DNA of 64,000 nt from NORP110 sp051251595 (GCA_051251595.1 JBPOFA010000005.1:1-64000); one strand, 5' to 3'. Positions 8,678 through 18,062 are shown, counted from the stretch's first letter. The notes: generated from the letters alone by a model not told the origin. Numbers and translations: made by a program.

Positions 8678-9679
8678 ATGACCGTTCGTTTCGCAATCTT
8701 GGGCGCTGGTCGCATCGGACAAGTCCACGCCAAAGCCGTGAAGGCAACACCTGACGCGACGCTCGTCGCAGTTTCAGACCCTATGGAAGCAGCGGCGCAA
8801 AACGTCGCCGAAGCATTTGGCTGTGACATCCGCACAATCGACGAAATTGCCGCAAGCTCTGACGTTGATGCGGTTGCGATTTGCACGCCGACAAACACCC
8901 ATGCTGACCTGATTGAGCAATTCTCGTGTGCGGGCAAAGCGGTGTTCTGTGAGAAACCAATTGATTTGAACCTGGACCGGGTCAAAGAATGCCTTGCCAC
9001 TGTAGACGCCGAACAGGCGACTTTGATGGTTGGGTTCAACCGCCGTTTTGATCCGGATTTCATGGCCGTTAAACAAGCCATCGATGACGGCAAGATCGGT
9101 GACGTCGAGATGGTTACAATCGTTAGCCGTGATCCCGGCGCGCCGCCCCCAGAATATATCGAAGTGTCTGGCGGGATTTTCCGAGACATGACAATCCATG
9201 ATTTTGACATTGCGCGTTGGTTGCTTGGCGAAGAGGTTGAAACAGTACAGGCCGCTGCGTCTGTTCTGGTCGACCCCGAGATCGGTAAACTTGGCGACTT
9301 TGACAGCGCCAACATCATCTTGACCACCGCGAGCGGAAAACAGGCCGTCATCACCAACTCTCGTCGTGCGGCTTACGGCTATGATCAACGCATAGAGGTT
9401 TTGGGCTCTGAGGGATCGGTAGAGGCCAAAAACATGCGCGAAGCCAACATCGTTGTCGCGAATGCCGATGGCTTCCACGAGCCACCGTTGCTGAACTTTT
9501 TCATGAGCCGCTATGTCGCCGCCTACGCAAATGAAATCGCCGCCTTTGTCGCTGCGGTTTCTGGCAAGGCCGTGACCCCGACAACGGGCCATGACGGCAT
9601 GATGGCGCTGGCTTTGGCCGATGCTGCGTTGCTGTCGATCGCTGAAAAGCGCGTCGTCAACTTGTCTGAAATTGGATAG
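8678..9679 (+). CDS. iolG: Inositol 2-dehydrogenase
   Basis: A 333-residue Gfo/Idh/MocA oxidoreductase that oxidises myo-inositol with NAD+ to scyllo-inosose, the entry step of the pathway. The Rossmann motif GAGRIGQVHA is at residues 9-18. Catalytic residues are visible: Lys93 in CEKPIDL, and Asp170 and His174 in GGIFRDMTIHDFDIARW, the IolG-type signature. The ATG at 8678 is selected over an upstream in-frame start because GGAG (8669-8672) precedes it and the Rossmann strand then begins at residue 3. It is followed after 5 bases by iolC. Confidence 0.95.
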   Translation: MTVRFAILGAGRIGQVHAKAVKATPDATLVAVSDPMEAAAQNVAEAFGCDIRTIDEIAASSDVDAVAICTPTNTHADLIEQFSCAGKAVFCEKPIDLNLDRVKECLATVDAEQATLMVGFNRRFDPDFMAVKQAIDDGKIGDVEMVTIVSRDPGAPPPEYIEVSGGIFRDMTIHDFDIARWLLGEEVETVQAAASVLVDPEIGKLGDFDSANIILTTASGKQAVITNSRRAAYGYDQRIEVLGSEGSVEAKNMREANIVVANADGFHEPPLLNFFMSRYVAAYANEIAAFVAAVSGKAVTPTTGHDGMMALALADAALLSIAEKRVVNLSEIG

Positions 9680-9684
9680 CGATC

Positions 9685-11598
9685 ATGACCAAGACACTTG
9701 ACCTTATTTCCATTGGCCGTTCGTCCGTCGATCTTTACGGCGCACAAATCGGTGGCCGCCTGGAAGACATGCGCTCGTTCGATAAATACATCGGCGGCTC
9801 TCCTACCAACATCGCCTGCGGAACTGCGCGTCTTGGGCTAAGCTCTGCTGTCATCACCGGCGTCGGTGACGAGCATATGGGCCGTTTCATTACGGAACAA
9901 TTGCAGGCAGAGGGCGTGAACACGGATGGCGTTAAGGTCGATCCAGAACGCCTGACGGCCCTTGTTTTGCTTGGTATCCGCGATTCTGTACAGTTCCCGC
10001 TGATTTTCTATCGCGAAAACTGTGCCGATATGGGACTGACCGTGGATGACATCGACCCGGACTTTATCCGCTCTGCCCGGTCGGTCGTTGCCACTGGCAC
10101 GCATCTCAGCAACCCCGCGGTTGAGGCTGCAACGTTGAAAGCCCTCGAAGTGGCCCGCGCGGATGGCATGAAAACGGCGCTGGATATTGACTACCGCCCT
10201 AACCTTTGGGGCGTTGCAGGCCACGGCGACGGCGAAAGCCGTTTTGTCGAAAGCGCTGCGGTGACGGCAAAGCTGCAGCGATCGTTGCACCTGTTCGACT
10301 TGATTGTCGGCACAGAAGAAGAGTTCCACATTGCTGGCGGCACGACGGACACAATTGCCGCGCTTCGAGCGGTGCGTGCCGTGTCAACGGCGACACTTGT
10401 GTGCAAACGCGGTGCCGACGGCGCGGTTGCCTTTGAAGGGGCCATTCCGGACAGTCTTGACGAAGGCAAGACAGGTCCGGGTTTCCCGATTGAAGTGTTC
10501 AACGTGCTTGGGGCAGGGGACGGCTTTATGTCGGGTCTGCTCAAGGGGTGGCTGGACGGTGAAGACTGGCCCACATCCCTGAAATACGCCAATGCCTGCG
10601 GTGCATTTGCGGTCAGCCGCCATGGTTGCACGCCTGCTTACCCAAGCTGGCAAGAGCTTGAATTCTTCTTTGATCGCGGCATGAAACAGCCTGATCTGCG
10701 CAATGATGTCGAACTGGAACAAGTCCATTGGGCCACCAACCGAATGGGCGATTGGTCATCGGTTAAAACCTTTGCATTCGATCATCGTTTGCAGCTGGAG
10801 GAAATGGACGGCTATTCGATCAAGAAGGCAGACGATTTCAAACTGCTTTGCCTGAACGCTGCCCTGCAAGTGCAGGACGGTCGCGATGGGTATGGCATTT
10901 TGTGTGACAACCGCATTGGCCGCACTGCGCTGCATGCCGCGTCTGGCACTGGTCTGTGGATTGGTCGTCCGACGGAATTGCCTGGCTCGCGCCCGATTGA
11001 ATTTGAACCTGAACTGGGTGAAGATTTAGGCGGTCTTGGCGAATGGGCGCGTGAAAACGTTGTGAAACTGTTGGTGTTTTGTCATCCCGATGACGACGCC
11101 GAAACACGGGCCCTGCAGGAACAGCGCGTCAAACGTCTGTTCAAAGCTGCACGTCGCAACAATCTGGAATTCCTTCTAGAGGTTATTCCGTCCAAGGTTG
11201 CGCCGGTCGATGATGACAGTACCGCGATCCTGATCCAGCAATTCTACGATGCGGGTGTCTACCCTGATTGGTGGAAGCTGGAGCCCTTCAAAACAGAGGC
11301 CGCATGGTCCAAAGCTGTCGGGGCAATTACCCGCAACGATCCAAACACACGCGGTATCGTCGTTCTGGGCCTTGATGCCCCAGAGGCCGAATTGGCCGCA
11401 AGCTTTGCCATGGCCGCCAAGCAGCCGCTGGTCAAAGGGTTTGCTGTCGGGCGCACGATCTTTGGCGATGCGGCGCGCGCTTGGATGACGGGGGATATGA
11501 GCGATGCCGATGCCGTCGCGCAAATGGCTGAACGCTATACCCGCCTGTGTGGTATCTGGGATGCGGCCCGTGCCGACGCCCGTTTGAACGATCAATAA
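9685..11598 (+). CDS. iolC: 5-dehydro-2-deoxygluconokinase fused to DUF2090 aldolase-like domain
   Basis: A 637-residue two-domain protein. Residues 1-330 are a PfkB-family kinase (IolC): YIGGSPTNIACGTARLG near the N terminus and the anion-hole/catalytic GAGD in FNVLGAGDGFMSGLL. Residues from about 345 on are a DUF2090 domain (FAFDHRLQLEEM at its start, IVVLGLDAPEAEL and GFAVGRTIF near the end), a TIM-barrel domain believed to supply the IolJ-type aldolase. One protein would thus phosphorylate DKG and split DKG-6-phosphate into DHAP and malonate semialdehyde. The fusion explains why no separate iolJ is seen. It lies 5 bases after iolG and 12 before iolD. Confidence 0.93.
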   Translation: MTKTLDLISIGRSSVDLYGAQIGGRLEDMRSFDKYIGGSPTNIACGTARLGLSSAVITGVGDEHMGRFITEQLQAEGVNTDGVKVDPERLTALVLLGIRDSVQFPLIFYRENCADMGLTVDDIDPDFIRSARSVVATGTHLSNPAVEAATLKALEVARADGMKTALDIDYRPNLWGVAGHGDGESRFVESAAVTAKLQRSLHLFDLIVGTEEEFHIAGGTTDTIAALRAVRAVSTATLVCKRGADGAVAFEGAIPDSLDEGKTGPGFPIEVFNVLGAGDGFMSGLLKGWLDGEDWPTSLKYANACGAFAVSRHGCTPAYPSWQELEFFFDRGMKQPDLRNDVELEQVHWATNRMGDWSSVKTFAFDHRLQLEEMDGYSIKKADDFKLLCLNAALQVQDGRDGYGILCDNRIGRTALHAASGTGLWIGRPTELPGSRPIEFEPELGEDLGGLGEWARENVVKLLVFCHPDDDAETRALQEQRVKRLFKAARRNNLEFLLEVIPSKVAPVDDDSTAILIQQFYDAGVYPDWWKLEPFKTEAAWSKAVGAITRNDPNTRGIVVLGLDAPEAELAASFAMAAKQPLVKGFAVGRTIFGDAARAWMTGDMSDADAVAQMAERYTRLCGIWDAARADARLNDQ

Positions 11599-11610
11599 AG
11601 GACGGAAGTT

Positions 11611-13440
11611 ATGACGAAGACGATCCGACTGACCGCAGCCCAAGCGATGGTCAAATATGTTGCCGCCCAGCAAAACGCTGATGGCGAAGCGTTCATCGCT
11701 GGCTGCTGGGCCATTTTCGGTCACGGCAATGTGGCTGGCATTGGCGAGGCGCTGTACCATGCGCAAGACGATCTGCCGACCTATCGCGGCCACAATGAAC
11801 AGACGATGGCCCATTCGGCCATTGCCTATTCCAAACAGTTGGGCCGTAAACGCGCAATGATGGTAACCTCTTCCATCGGGCCCGGTGCGACCAATATGGT
11901 CACCGCCGCAGCCCTTGCGCATGTTAATCGCCTGCCGGTTCTGCTGGTGCCGGGTGATGTGTTCGCAAACCGTGGTCCTGACCCTGTCTTGCAGCAGGTC
12001 GAGGATTTCAATGACGGCACAATCAGCGCCAATGATGTGTTCAAACCCGTCAGCCGGTATTTTGACCGCATTACACGCCCTGAACAGCTTTTGACCGCCT
12101 TGCCCCGTGCCTTCCGCACGATGACAGACCCTGCCGAATGCGGCCCTGTGACATTGGCATTCTGCCAAGACGTGCAGGCCGAAGCATTCGACTACCCTGT
12201 TAGCTTCTTTGAGCCAAAGGTCTGGGCCGCCCGCCGCATTCGCCCTGATTTGGATGAATTGGCCTCTGTTATTGCTGCGGTCAAAGCGGCCAAGCGCCCT
12301 GTGATCGTGGCCGGTGGCGGTGTGCATTATTCCGGCGCAACCGAAACGCTGCGTGCCTTTGCCGAGACCCACAATATCCCTGTGACTGAAACTCAGGCGG
12401 GCAAATCTGCACTGCCGTGGGATCACCCCCTTAACCTTGGCCCGATTGGTGTCACCGGGGGGCAGCCAGCAAATACGGTCTGCGCCGAGGCGGATTTGGT
12501 GTTGGGCGTCGGCACACGGTTCCAAGACTTCACAACCGGATCCTGGGGCCTGTTTGCAAACCCAGAGCGTCAGATCGCGTGTCTCAATGTCGCCGCCTAT
12601 GACGCCGTGAAGCACAGCGCATTGCCTTTGCTTGCGGATGCCAAGATCGGTCTGACGGAATTGTCAGAAGGGCTGGGCAGTCACATGTCCACAGCAGGTG
12701 TCGGCGGTCTGAAAGACGACTGGTTCGGGGTTGTTGACCCACTGACCGATGCGCCCTCTAAGACGGGGCTGCCGACCGACATGCAAGTCGTGGGGGCCGT
12801 GCAGCGTGTATCCAATGCCGATACCGTTGTCATGTGTGCTGCTGGCACAATGCCCGGTGAACTTCACAAGCTTTGGAAATCGTCCAAGCCGATGTCGTAT
12901 CATATGGAATACGGCTTTAGCTGCATGGGCTATGAAATCGCCGGGGCCATGGGCATCAAAATGGCCCAACCGGAACGCGACGTGATCTGTTTTGCAGGTG
13001 ACGGCACCTACATGATGGCCAATTCTGAAATGGCGTCGGCTGCGATGATGGATGTCAGCTTTACCGTCGTGATCACCGACAACCGTGGCTATGGTTGCAT
13101 CAACCGTCTGCAGATGGGCACCGGTGGAGCAGAGTTTAACAACCTGCTCGACAGTTCTTATCACGTGAACGACAGCAACATCGATTTCGCCGCACATGCG
13201 GGGTCAATGGGGGCGACATCTGTCAAAGTGTCCAGCATTGCCGAATTTGAGGCAGCTTTGGCAAAACGGTCCGGTATCAAAGGCCCTTATGTCATCGTGA
13301 TCGACACCGACCCCTACCCAAGCACGCCGCATGGCGGCACATGGTGGGACGTTGCCGTGCCAGAAGTGTCTAAGCGCAGCGAAGTCAACGCGGCGCGTGA
13401 GGGTTATGAAACAAACAAGACGCAACAAAGAGCAGACTGA
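11611..13440 (+). CDS. iolD: 3D-trihydroxycyclohexane-1,2-dione acylhydrolase
   Basis: A 609-residue thiamine-diphosphate enzyme that opens the cyclohexane ring of THcHDO to 5-deoxyglucuronate. The activating Glu is in YRGHNEQTMAHSAIAYSKQ near residue 60, and the ThDP/metal motif GDGTYMMANSEMASAAM is in the last third. Domain order is the usual pyrimidine, central and pyrophosphate domains of the acetolactate-synthase-like family. The start has AAGGACGGAAG upstream. Its TGA overlaps the iolE ATG by one base, so translation is coupled. Confidence 0.95.
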   Translation: MTKTIRLTAAQAMVKYVAAQQNADGEAFIAGCWAIFGHGNVAGIGEALYHAQDDLPTYRGHNEQTMAHSAIAYSKQLGRKRAMMVTSSIGPGATNMVTAAALAHVNRLPVLLVPGDVFANRGPDPVLQQVEDFNDGTISANDVFKPVSRYFDRITRPEQLLTALPRAFRTMTDPAECGPVTLAFCQDVQAEAFDYPVSFFEPKVWAARRIRPDLDELASVIAAVKAAKRPVIVAGGGVHYSGATETLRAFAETHNIPVTETQAGKSALPWDHPLNLGPIGVTGGQPANTVCAEADLVLGVGTRFQDFTTGSWGLFANPERQIACLNVAAYDAVKHSALPLLADAKIGLTELSEGLGSHMSTAGVGGLKDDWFGVVDPLTDAPSKTGLPTDMQVVGAVQRVSNADTVVMCAAGTMPGELHKLWKSSKPMSYHMEYGFSCMGYEIAGAMGIKMAQPERDVICFAGDGTYMMANSEMASAAMMDVSFTVVITDNRGYGCINRLQMGTGGAEFNNLLDSSYHVNDSNIDFAAHAGSMGATSVKVSSIAEFEAALAKRSGIKGPYVIVIDTDPYPSTPHGGTWWDVAVPEVSKRSEVNAAREGYETNKTQQRAD

Positions 13441-14342
13441 TGACTGTCAAAATCGGAATTTCATTGATCGCATGGCAGAACGACGACCTGCCTGACCTGA
13501 CAGCACATTTGACCACCGAAGGCGCGATGGAAGATGCAAGCCGCATCGGATATCAGGGCGTTGAACGTGGTCGCAGGATGCCTGCGGACACTGACGGGTT
13601 GCGTGCCTATCTTGACCGTTACGGCGTGTCGCTTTGCGGTGGCTGGTGCTCTGGTAGCCTTATGGAAACCAGCGTTGAGGAAGAAAAAGAAGCGATTGCA
13701 CAACAGGTTGCGCAATTTGCAGCACTCAAAGCGCCTTGCATTGTTTACGCGGAATGTTCCAACACGATCCAGGGTGATCTGACGACGCCAGTCTCTACAC
13801 GCCCGAAATTGTCGCGCGACGAAGTTCTGGCCTATGCAGGCAAACTGTCCGAGCTGGCAAAATGGTCCGAGGGCCAAGGCGTGAAGCTAAGCTATCACCA
13901 CCATATGGGGTCAATGATCCAGGATGCCGAAGACATCGACTGGCTGATGGAAGGCTCCGACTCTGCGCTGACATTGCTGTTTGATACGGGCCACCTGCAT
14001 TTTGCGGGCGCTGATCCACTGGCGGTTTTGGACAAATGGGCGCACCGCGTGCATCACGTTCACTTTAAAGACGTCCGCCAGCCTGTTCTGGACGGCGTTT
14101 TGGCGAAAAACGGCAGCTTTCTGGACGCGGTTGCTGGCGGCGCCTTTACTGTGCCTGGTGATCCAGAGGGATGCATTGATTTCCTAGCGGTGACCCACAA
14201 GCTTAAGGCGATGGATTACAACGGTTGGATCGTTGTCGAGGCGGAACAAGATCCGTCCAAGGCGGAACCTTTTGAGTATTCCAAAATGGGCTACGACTTT
14301 ATCGTTGAAACCTGCGGCAAGGCCGGTCTGGTTATCGCGTAA
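13440..14342 (+). CDS. iolE: myo-Inosose-2 dehydratase
   Basis: A 300-residue TIM-barrel enzyme that dehydrates scyllo-inosose to THcHDO, upstream of IolD. IolE features are an N-terminal KIGISLIAWQNDDLPDL, YQGVERGRRMP, the metal-region LSYHHHMGSMIQ, LLFDTGHLHFAG and HHVHFKDVR, and a final VVEAEQDP. Length is normal. It overlaps iolD upstream and the small membrane protein gene downstream by one base each, so the three are read as one unit. Confidence 0.95.
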   Translation: MTVKIGISLIAWQNDDLPDLTAHLTTEGAMEDASRIGYQGVERGRRMPADTDGLRAYLDRYGVSLCGGWCSGSLMETSVEEEKEAIAQQVAQFAALKAPCIVYAECSNTIQGDLTTPVSTRPKLSRDEVLAYAGKLSELAKWSEGQGVKLSYHHHMGSMIQDAEDIDWLMEGSDSALTLLFDTGHLHFAGADPLAVLDKWAHRVHHVHFKDVRQPVLDGVLAKNGSFLDAVAGGAFTVPGDPEGCIDFLAVTHKLKAMDYNGWIVVEAEQDPSKAEPFEYSKMGYDFIVETCGKAGLVIA

Positions 14343-14551
14343 TGCTAAAACTTATTGGCCTCTATCATCCGTTTTTCCGCCCGCTGATGCGGCGGCTACT
14401 GACGATGGCGGTCATTGCTGCTTGGGGATTGCTTGAATTCACCCTTGGCAACACGGGCTGGGCGGCCTTTGGCGTCTTTCTGTTAATCTTGTGCCTGCTG
14501 GCATTCTTTATTTTCCCTGATCCCCAAATACATGAGGACGACGATGTCTGA
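14342..14551 (+). CDS. 69-residue two-helix membrane protein inside the iol operon
   Basis: A small protein with two hydrophobic helices, about residues 18-35 and 40-58, separated by LGNTGWAAF, and an acidic tail ending HEDDDV. Its ATG overlaps the iolE stop codon (TAATG) and its 3' end overlaps iolB by 8 bases, so it is under selection as part of the operon. I do not recognise a named family. It could assist the transporter or localise enzymes at the membrane, but nothing in the sequence proves a role. Confidence 0.75.
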   Translation: MLKLIGLYHPFFRPLMRRLLTMAVIAAWGLLEFTLGNTGWAAFGVFLLILCLLAFFIFPDPQIHEDDDV

Positions 14552-15350
14552 TCTTTTGAAGAAACCTTTTGGCACGCGTGGAAAAACCCACCAGATCACA
14601 CCAGAATCTGCCGGCTGGCGCTATGTTGGTTTTGGCCTTTACCGGCTGAATGCGGGGGACACTGCCGCTGAAGTGACCGGCGATAATGAGGTTATCCTCG
14701 TGATGGTCGAAGGCAAGGCCGCAATCACTGGCGCGGGTCAGGACTGGGGCGTTTTGGGCGAGCGAATGAATGTGTTTGAAAAGACAGCACCGCATTGCTT
14801 GTACCTGCCCAATGGCACAGAATGGTCCGCCGTTGCAGAAACCGATTGTGTGATCGCCGTTTGCGCCGCACCCGGCCAAAACGGCCATGAGGCCCGCCGC
14901 ATCGGACCAGACGGCATTACGCTGACGGAACGCGGCAAGGGCACCAACACGCGCCTCATCAACAATATTGCGATGGAAAACGAAGACTATTGCGACAGCC
15001 TGCTGGTGACCGAAGTGTTCACCCCTGCAGGGCATTGGTCCTCTTACCCAAGCCACCGTCACGATGAAGATGATTTTCCACGTATCACCTATCTGGAAGA
15101 GACATATTATCACCGTCTGAACCCCGCCGATGGTTTCGGAATTCAGCGCGTTTATACCGATGATGGGTCCTTGGATGAAACCATGGCCGTGTCTGATGGC
15201 GATGTGGTTTGTGTCCCGCGCGGCCATCACCCTTGCGGCGCGCCATATGGGTTCGAGATGTATTACCTAAACGTCATGGCTGGCCCCAAGCGCAAATGGC
15301 GCTTTGTTCCCGCGCCAGAGGTCGAAGCAATCATGAAGCGCGACGCATAG
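14544..15350 (+). CDS. iolB: 5-deoxy-glucuronate isomerase
   Basis: A 268-residue bicupin that isomerises 5-deoxyglucuronate to DKG, between IolD and IolC in the pathway. Metal-binding residues are seen in SYPSHRHDEDDFPR and the C-terminal cupin in CVPRGHHPCGAPYGFEMYYLNVMAGP. The ATG at 14544 is chosen because GAGG (14534-14537) lies at good spacing; an in-frame ATG exists four codons upstream. It is the last gene of the operon and a clear terminator follows 37 bases later. Confidence 0.95.
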   Translation: MSDLLKKPFGTRGKTHQITPESAGWRYVGFGLYRLNAGDTAAEVTGDNEVILVMVEGKAAITGAGQDWGVLGERMNVFEKTAPHCLYLPNGTEWSAVAETDCVIAVCAAPGQNGHEARRIGPDGITLTERGKGTNTRLINNIAMENEDYCDSLLVTEVFTPAGHWSSYPSHRHDEDDFPRITYLEETYYHRLNPADGFGIQRVYTDDGSLDETMAVSDGDVVCVPRGHHPCGAPYGFEMYYLNVMAGPKRKWRFVPAPEVEAIMKRDA

Positions 15351-15387
15351 CCAGCGCCGATCAAAGCGTTAGGCTTATATAAAAAAC

Positions 15388-15417
15388 GCTCTGTGACCTT
15401 GGTCGCAGAGCCGTTTT
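15388..15417 (+). terminator. Intrinsic terminator of the iol operon
   Basis: GCTCTGTGAC (15388-15397) pairs with GTCGCAGAGC (15402-15411) with one G:T, tetraloop CTTG, then CG and TTTT (15414-15417). It closes the iolG-iolB transcript. Confidence 0.85.
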
Positions 15418-15721
15418 GGGGCGGATTTCAAACCATTCCGTGACAGGTCCGCCAGACACTTCGCATCGGGATGCGCGTCGAAACTGCCGCGCAAAACTGG
15501 ACCGCGATCCAGGACGTATCCAAGACGAATGCGGATATGTAATTCATAAAATGACAAGAGTTTTCAGGTTCTTAGGTTGGAGGAACCACACATTCCAATG
15601 CCATGCCTTGGATGAAGAATTGCAACGCCCAAATAGGGCAGGGTTGGAATTCATCGGCTTGTTTGTCGTCCGGGTAAGTTCTACGGTAACGCCGTAATTC
15701 TGGTAATAGGCGTAGGTATCC
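15418..15721. other. Intergenic region before the octaheme cytochrome gene
   Basis: About 300 bases with no convincing gene. Short frames occur on both strands (for example 15416-15697 plus, 15375-15557 minus) but have no ribosome site or recognisable protein character. It should contain the promoter of the cytochrome gene; I cannot pick a reliable -35/-10 pair. Confidence 0.5.
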
Positions 15722-17935
15722 ATGAACAGAACTTTTGGAAATTCGCTTTACTGGTTCAACGCGATTCTGGCATGCGTTTTGTGCCTCTGCCTTTGGTCCA
15801 TTTCCTCATCCGCCTTTGCCCAAGAAAACGGCGCATTGCCCCATTCCACGGCTGTGTCATCAGAGGTTTGTGCGACCTGCCACAGTGATGAATACGAGGC
15901 TTGGCAAAGATCTGATCACAGTTGGGCCTTGCGAGAGCCGAGTTCAGAAAATGTTCTTGGGGATTTTGACGACACAGAGTTCACCCTAAACGGCGAAACC
16001 ACCCGGTTTCACAAAGAGGGAGAGCGGTTTTTTATCGAAACGCTTGGCCCGGATGGGACGTTGGTTGACTATGAAGTCAAATATACGGTCGGCGTCAGGC
16101 CCTTGCAGCAATATCTCTTGGAAACCCAGCAAGGGCGTCTGCAATCATTTGATGTTGCCTGGGATACCGTAGAAAAACGTTGGTTCCACCTTTACCCCGA
16201 TCAAAACCTGAAACCAGGAGAGGGGCTGCATTGGACCGGGCCGTATAAAAACTGGAATGGCCGCTGTGCAGAATGTCATCAGACAGATTATGTGAAAGGC
16301 TATGACCCGAAAGACGATCAGTTCCACAGCGAATGGAGCGAACTGACAATTGGCTGTGGTGCCTGTCACGGTGCAGGGGCTGAACATGTCGCCTGGGCGG
16401 AAGATCAAAGCGTCTATGAAAAGCAATCCCCGATCCTGGCTTTGACCAAAGGGTTTGATGTCACACTGCCTATGGAAGATGGGCAAAAAAACATAGAGAT
16501 TTGCGCCGGTTGCCATTCGCGCCGCAGCCCGATTTTTGCGGACAGCCCTGTCGTTGGCACGCCATTTGACGATTCATACAATTTGGCGCTGATCCGGGAT
16601 GGATTGTACCATGCTGACGGTCAAATCAACGACGAGGTGTTTGTCTACGGTTCCTTCCTGCAAAGTAAAATGTATTCCAAGGGCGTGACCTGTGCCAATT
16701 GCCACGATCCCCACAGCGGAGAGCTGGCGGGCGTCGGGAACACGACATGCCTGCAATGTCATAACCCCGCAGGAAATCCAGATTTCGTGAGCCTGCCAAA
16801 GAAGGAATATGACACGCCCGAACACCATCATCATCCGGAAGGCAGCGAAGGTGCGCAATGTGTCAGTTGCCACATGCCGGCCAAGAACTTCATGCAAGTC
16901 GACCCGCGACGCGATCACAGCTTTCGGGTGCCGCGCCCGGATCTGACGATTACGCTTGGCACGCCGAATGCATGTGGCACCTGTCACGAAAGCGAAGGAC
17001 CCGAATGGGCCGCCGCGCGCGTGAAAGAGTGGTATCCAAACGGACGGTCGGGAACCTATCATTACGGTATGACCCTGGCGCGGGGCCGGAACAATCAAGG
17101 ACCAGAGGCCGTTGCCGCCCTGGCCGATTTGGCATTGGATGAAACCCAGGCTGATATCGTCAGGGCGTCGGCGATTGATCTTGCGACGTCGGGGCTGAAC
17201 GAACAGACTTTCAACCGGCTCTTGCCCTTGTTGAAAGATGACAGTTCGCTGGTGCGTTCTGCGGCGTTGCAGATGTTGGATCTTGTACCTGCCGGAATGC
17301 GCGTTGATTTGGCGTCCGGGTTGTTGGACGATCCGGCGCTGACCCTTCGGCTTGGCGCTACACGATTGATGACCGGTCAGCCATTGGACGGCTTGGATGC
17401 CGCCGCGCAGGCTGATTTTGATCGCAGCATGGCGATTTTTCAAAAGTCCCTGATCGAACGCGCGGATTTCCCAGAGACACAATTGCAGATTGCAGGCCTT
17501 GCGCTTGTCCTGCGTGACATGAATGCCGCCAAAAGGGCATTTGGTGAGGCAACCAAGCTTGACCCACAGCTGGAACAAGCCTGGGTCATGGTATCGCGCA
17601 TTGAGCAGGCGCAAGAGTTGCCGGACGAGGCAGAAAAGACCCTGCTTTCCGCCGCGGCCGCCATTCCAGACAGTGCCGAAATTCAAAATCAATTGGGCGG
17701 GCTCTATTTCAACACCCGCCAGAACGCCAAGGCCGTGGAAGCCCTGAAAAACAGCCTCTCACTTGGGCCGGCAACGCCGCAAGTTTTGGATCTGTTGGTG
17801 AACAATCTCTACGAAACCGGTGACCTGAACGAGGCGATTGAGTATGCGCGTCAAATGGTACAGCAATTCCCGGATTTTGAGCCAAGTGAACTGACGAAAA
17901 AACTGCTGACACTAAAAGTTCTGGAAAGACCTTGA
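15722..17935 (+). CDS. Octaheme c-type cytochrome with C-terminal HEAT/TPR repeats
   Basis: A 737-residue exported protein. A signal peptide ends near residue 34 (SSAFAQ). Eight CxxCH heme-binding sites are visible, with Cys at residues 50, 182, 212, 261, 324, 343, 380 and 418. His-rich stretches (EHHHHPEG) could add axial ligands. Residues 440-550 resemble HEAT-like helices (ADIVRASAIDLA, VRSAALQML) and about 560-737 are TPR repeats. Cytochrome c554-like heme packing with TPR tails is a known architecture of poorly characterised periplasmic proteins. The substrate or electron partner is unknown. It is separated by 127 bases from two sulfatase genes on the same strand. Confidence 0.88.
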   Translation: MNRTFGNSLYWFNAILACVLCLCLWSISSSAFAQENGALPHSTAVSSEVCATCHSDEYEAWQRSDHSWALREPSSENVLGDFDDTEFTLNGETTRFHKEGERFFIETLGPDGTLVDYEVKYTVGVRPLQQYLLETQQGRLQSFDVAWDTVEKRWFHLYPDQNLKPGEGLHWTGPYKNWNGRCAECHQTDYVKGYDPKDDQFHSEWSELTIGCGACHGAGAEHVAWAEDQSVYEKQSPILALTKGFDVTLPMEDGQKNIEICAGCHSRRSPIFADSPVVGTPFDDSYNLALIRDGLYHADGQINDEVFVYGSFLQSKMYSKGVTCANCHDPHSGELAGVGNTTCLQCHNPAGNPDFVSLPKKEYDTPEHHHHPEGSEGAQCVSCHMPAKNFMQVDPRRDHSFRVPRPDLTITLGTPNACGTCHESEGPEWAAARVKEWYPNGRSGTYHYGMTLARGRNNQGPEAVAALADLALDETQADIVRASAIDLATSGLNEQTFNRLLPLLKDDSSLVRSAALQMLDLVPAGMRVDLASGLLDDPALTLRLGATRLMTGQPLDGLDAAAQADFDRSMAIFQKSLIERADFPETQLQIAGLALVLRDMNAAKRAFGEATKLDPQLEQAWVMVSRIEQAQELPDEAEKTLLSAAAAIPDSAEIQNQLGGLYFNTRQNAKAVEALKNSLSLGPATPQVLDLLVNNLYETGDLNEAIEYARQMVQQFPDFEPSELTKKLLTLKVLERP

Positions 17936-17996
17936 AACAATTCTAGATGATTTATTGTGCCTGTTACAGTATAAGTGCTACGTGAGCCTCGTATTG

Positions 17997-18017
17997 CTGG
18001 GTTTGCTGGTAACCCAG
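17997..18017 (+). promoter_or_regulatory. Hairpin in the 5' region of sulfatase 1
   Basis: CTGGGTT (17997-18003) pairs with AACCCAG (18011-18017) around TGCTGGT. No T-run follows. It lies 46 bases before the sulfatase start and may shape the leader RNA. Confidence 0.35.
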
Positions 18018-18062
18018 TGAAAACAGCGACGAATAGTAAGTTCAACAACAAGGGGTGTGTCT

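Noticed and set aside
11176..12615. A 479-codon open frame on the minus strand
   Set aside because: It is antisense across the end of iolC and the first half of iolD, both of which have complete family motifs; the translation has no domain character and arises from third-position GC bias.
15375..15697. Short frames on both strands after the iol terminator
   Set aside because: No ribosome site, no motif, and one crosses the terminator stem.
16574..17692. A 372-codon minus-strand frame opposite the cytochrome gene
   Set aside because: The plus-strand product has eight heme motifs and TPRs; the antisense product shows no recognisable feature.
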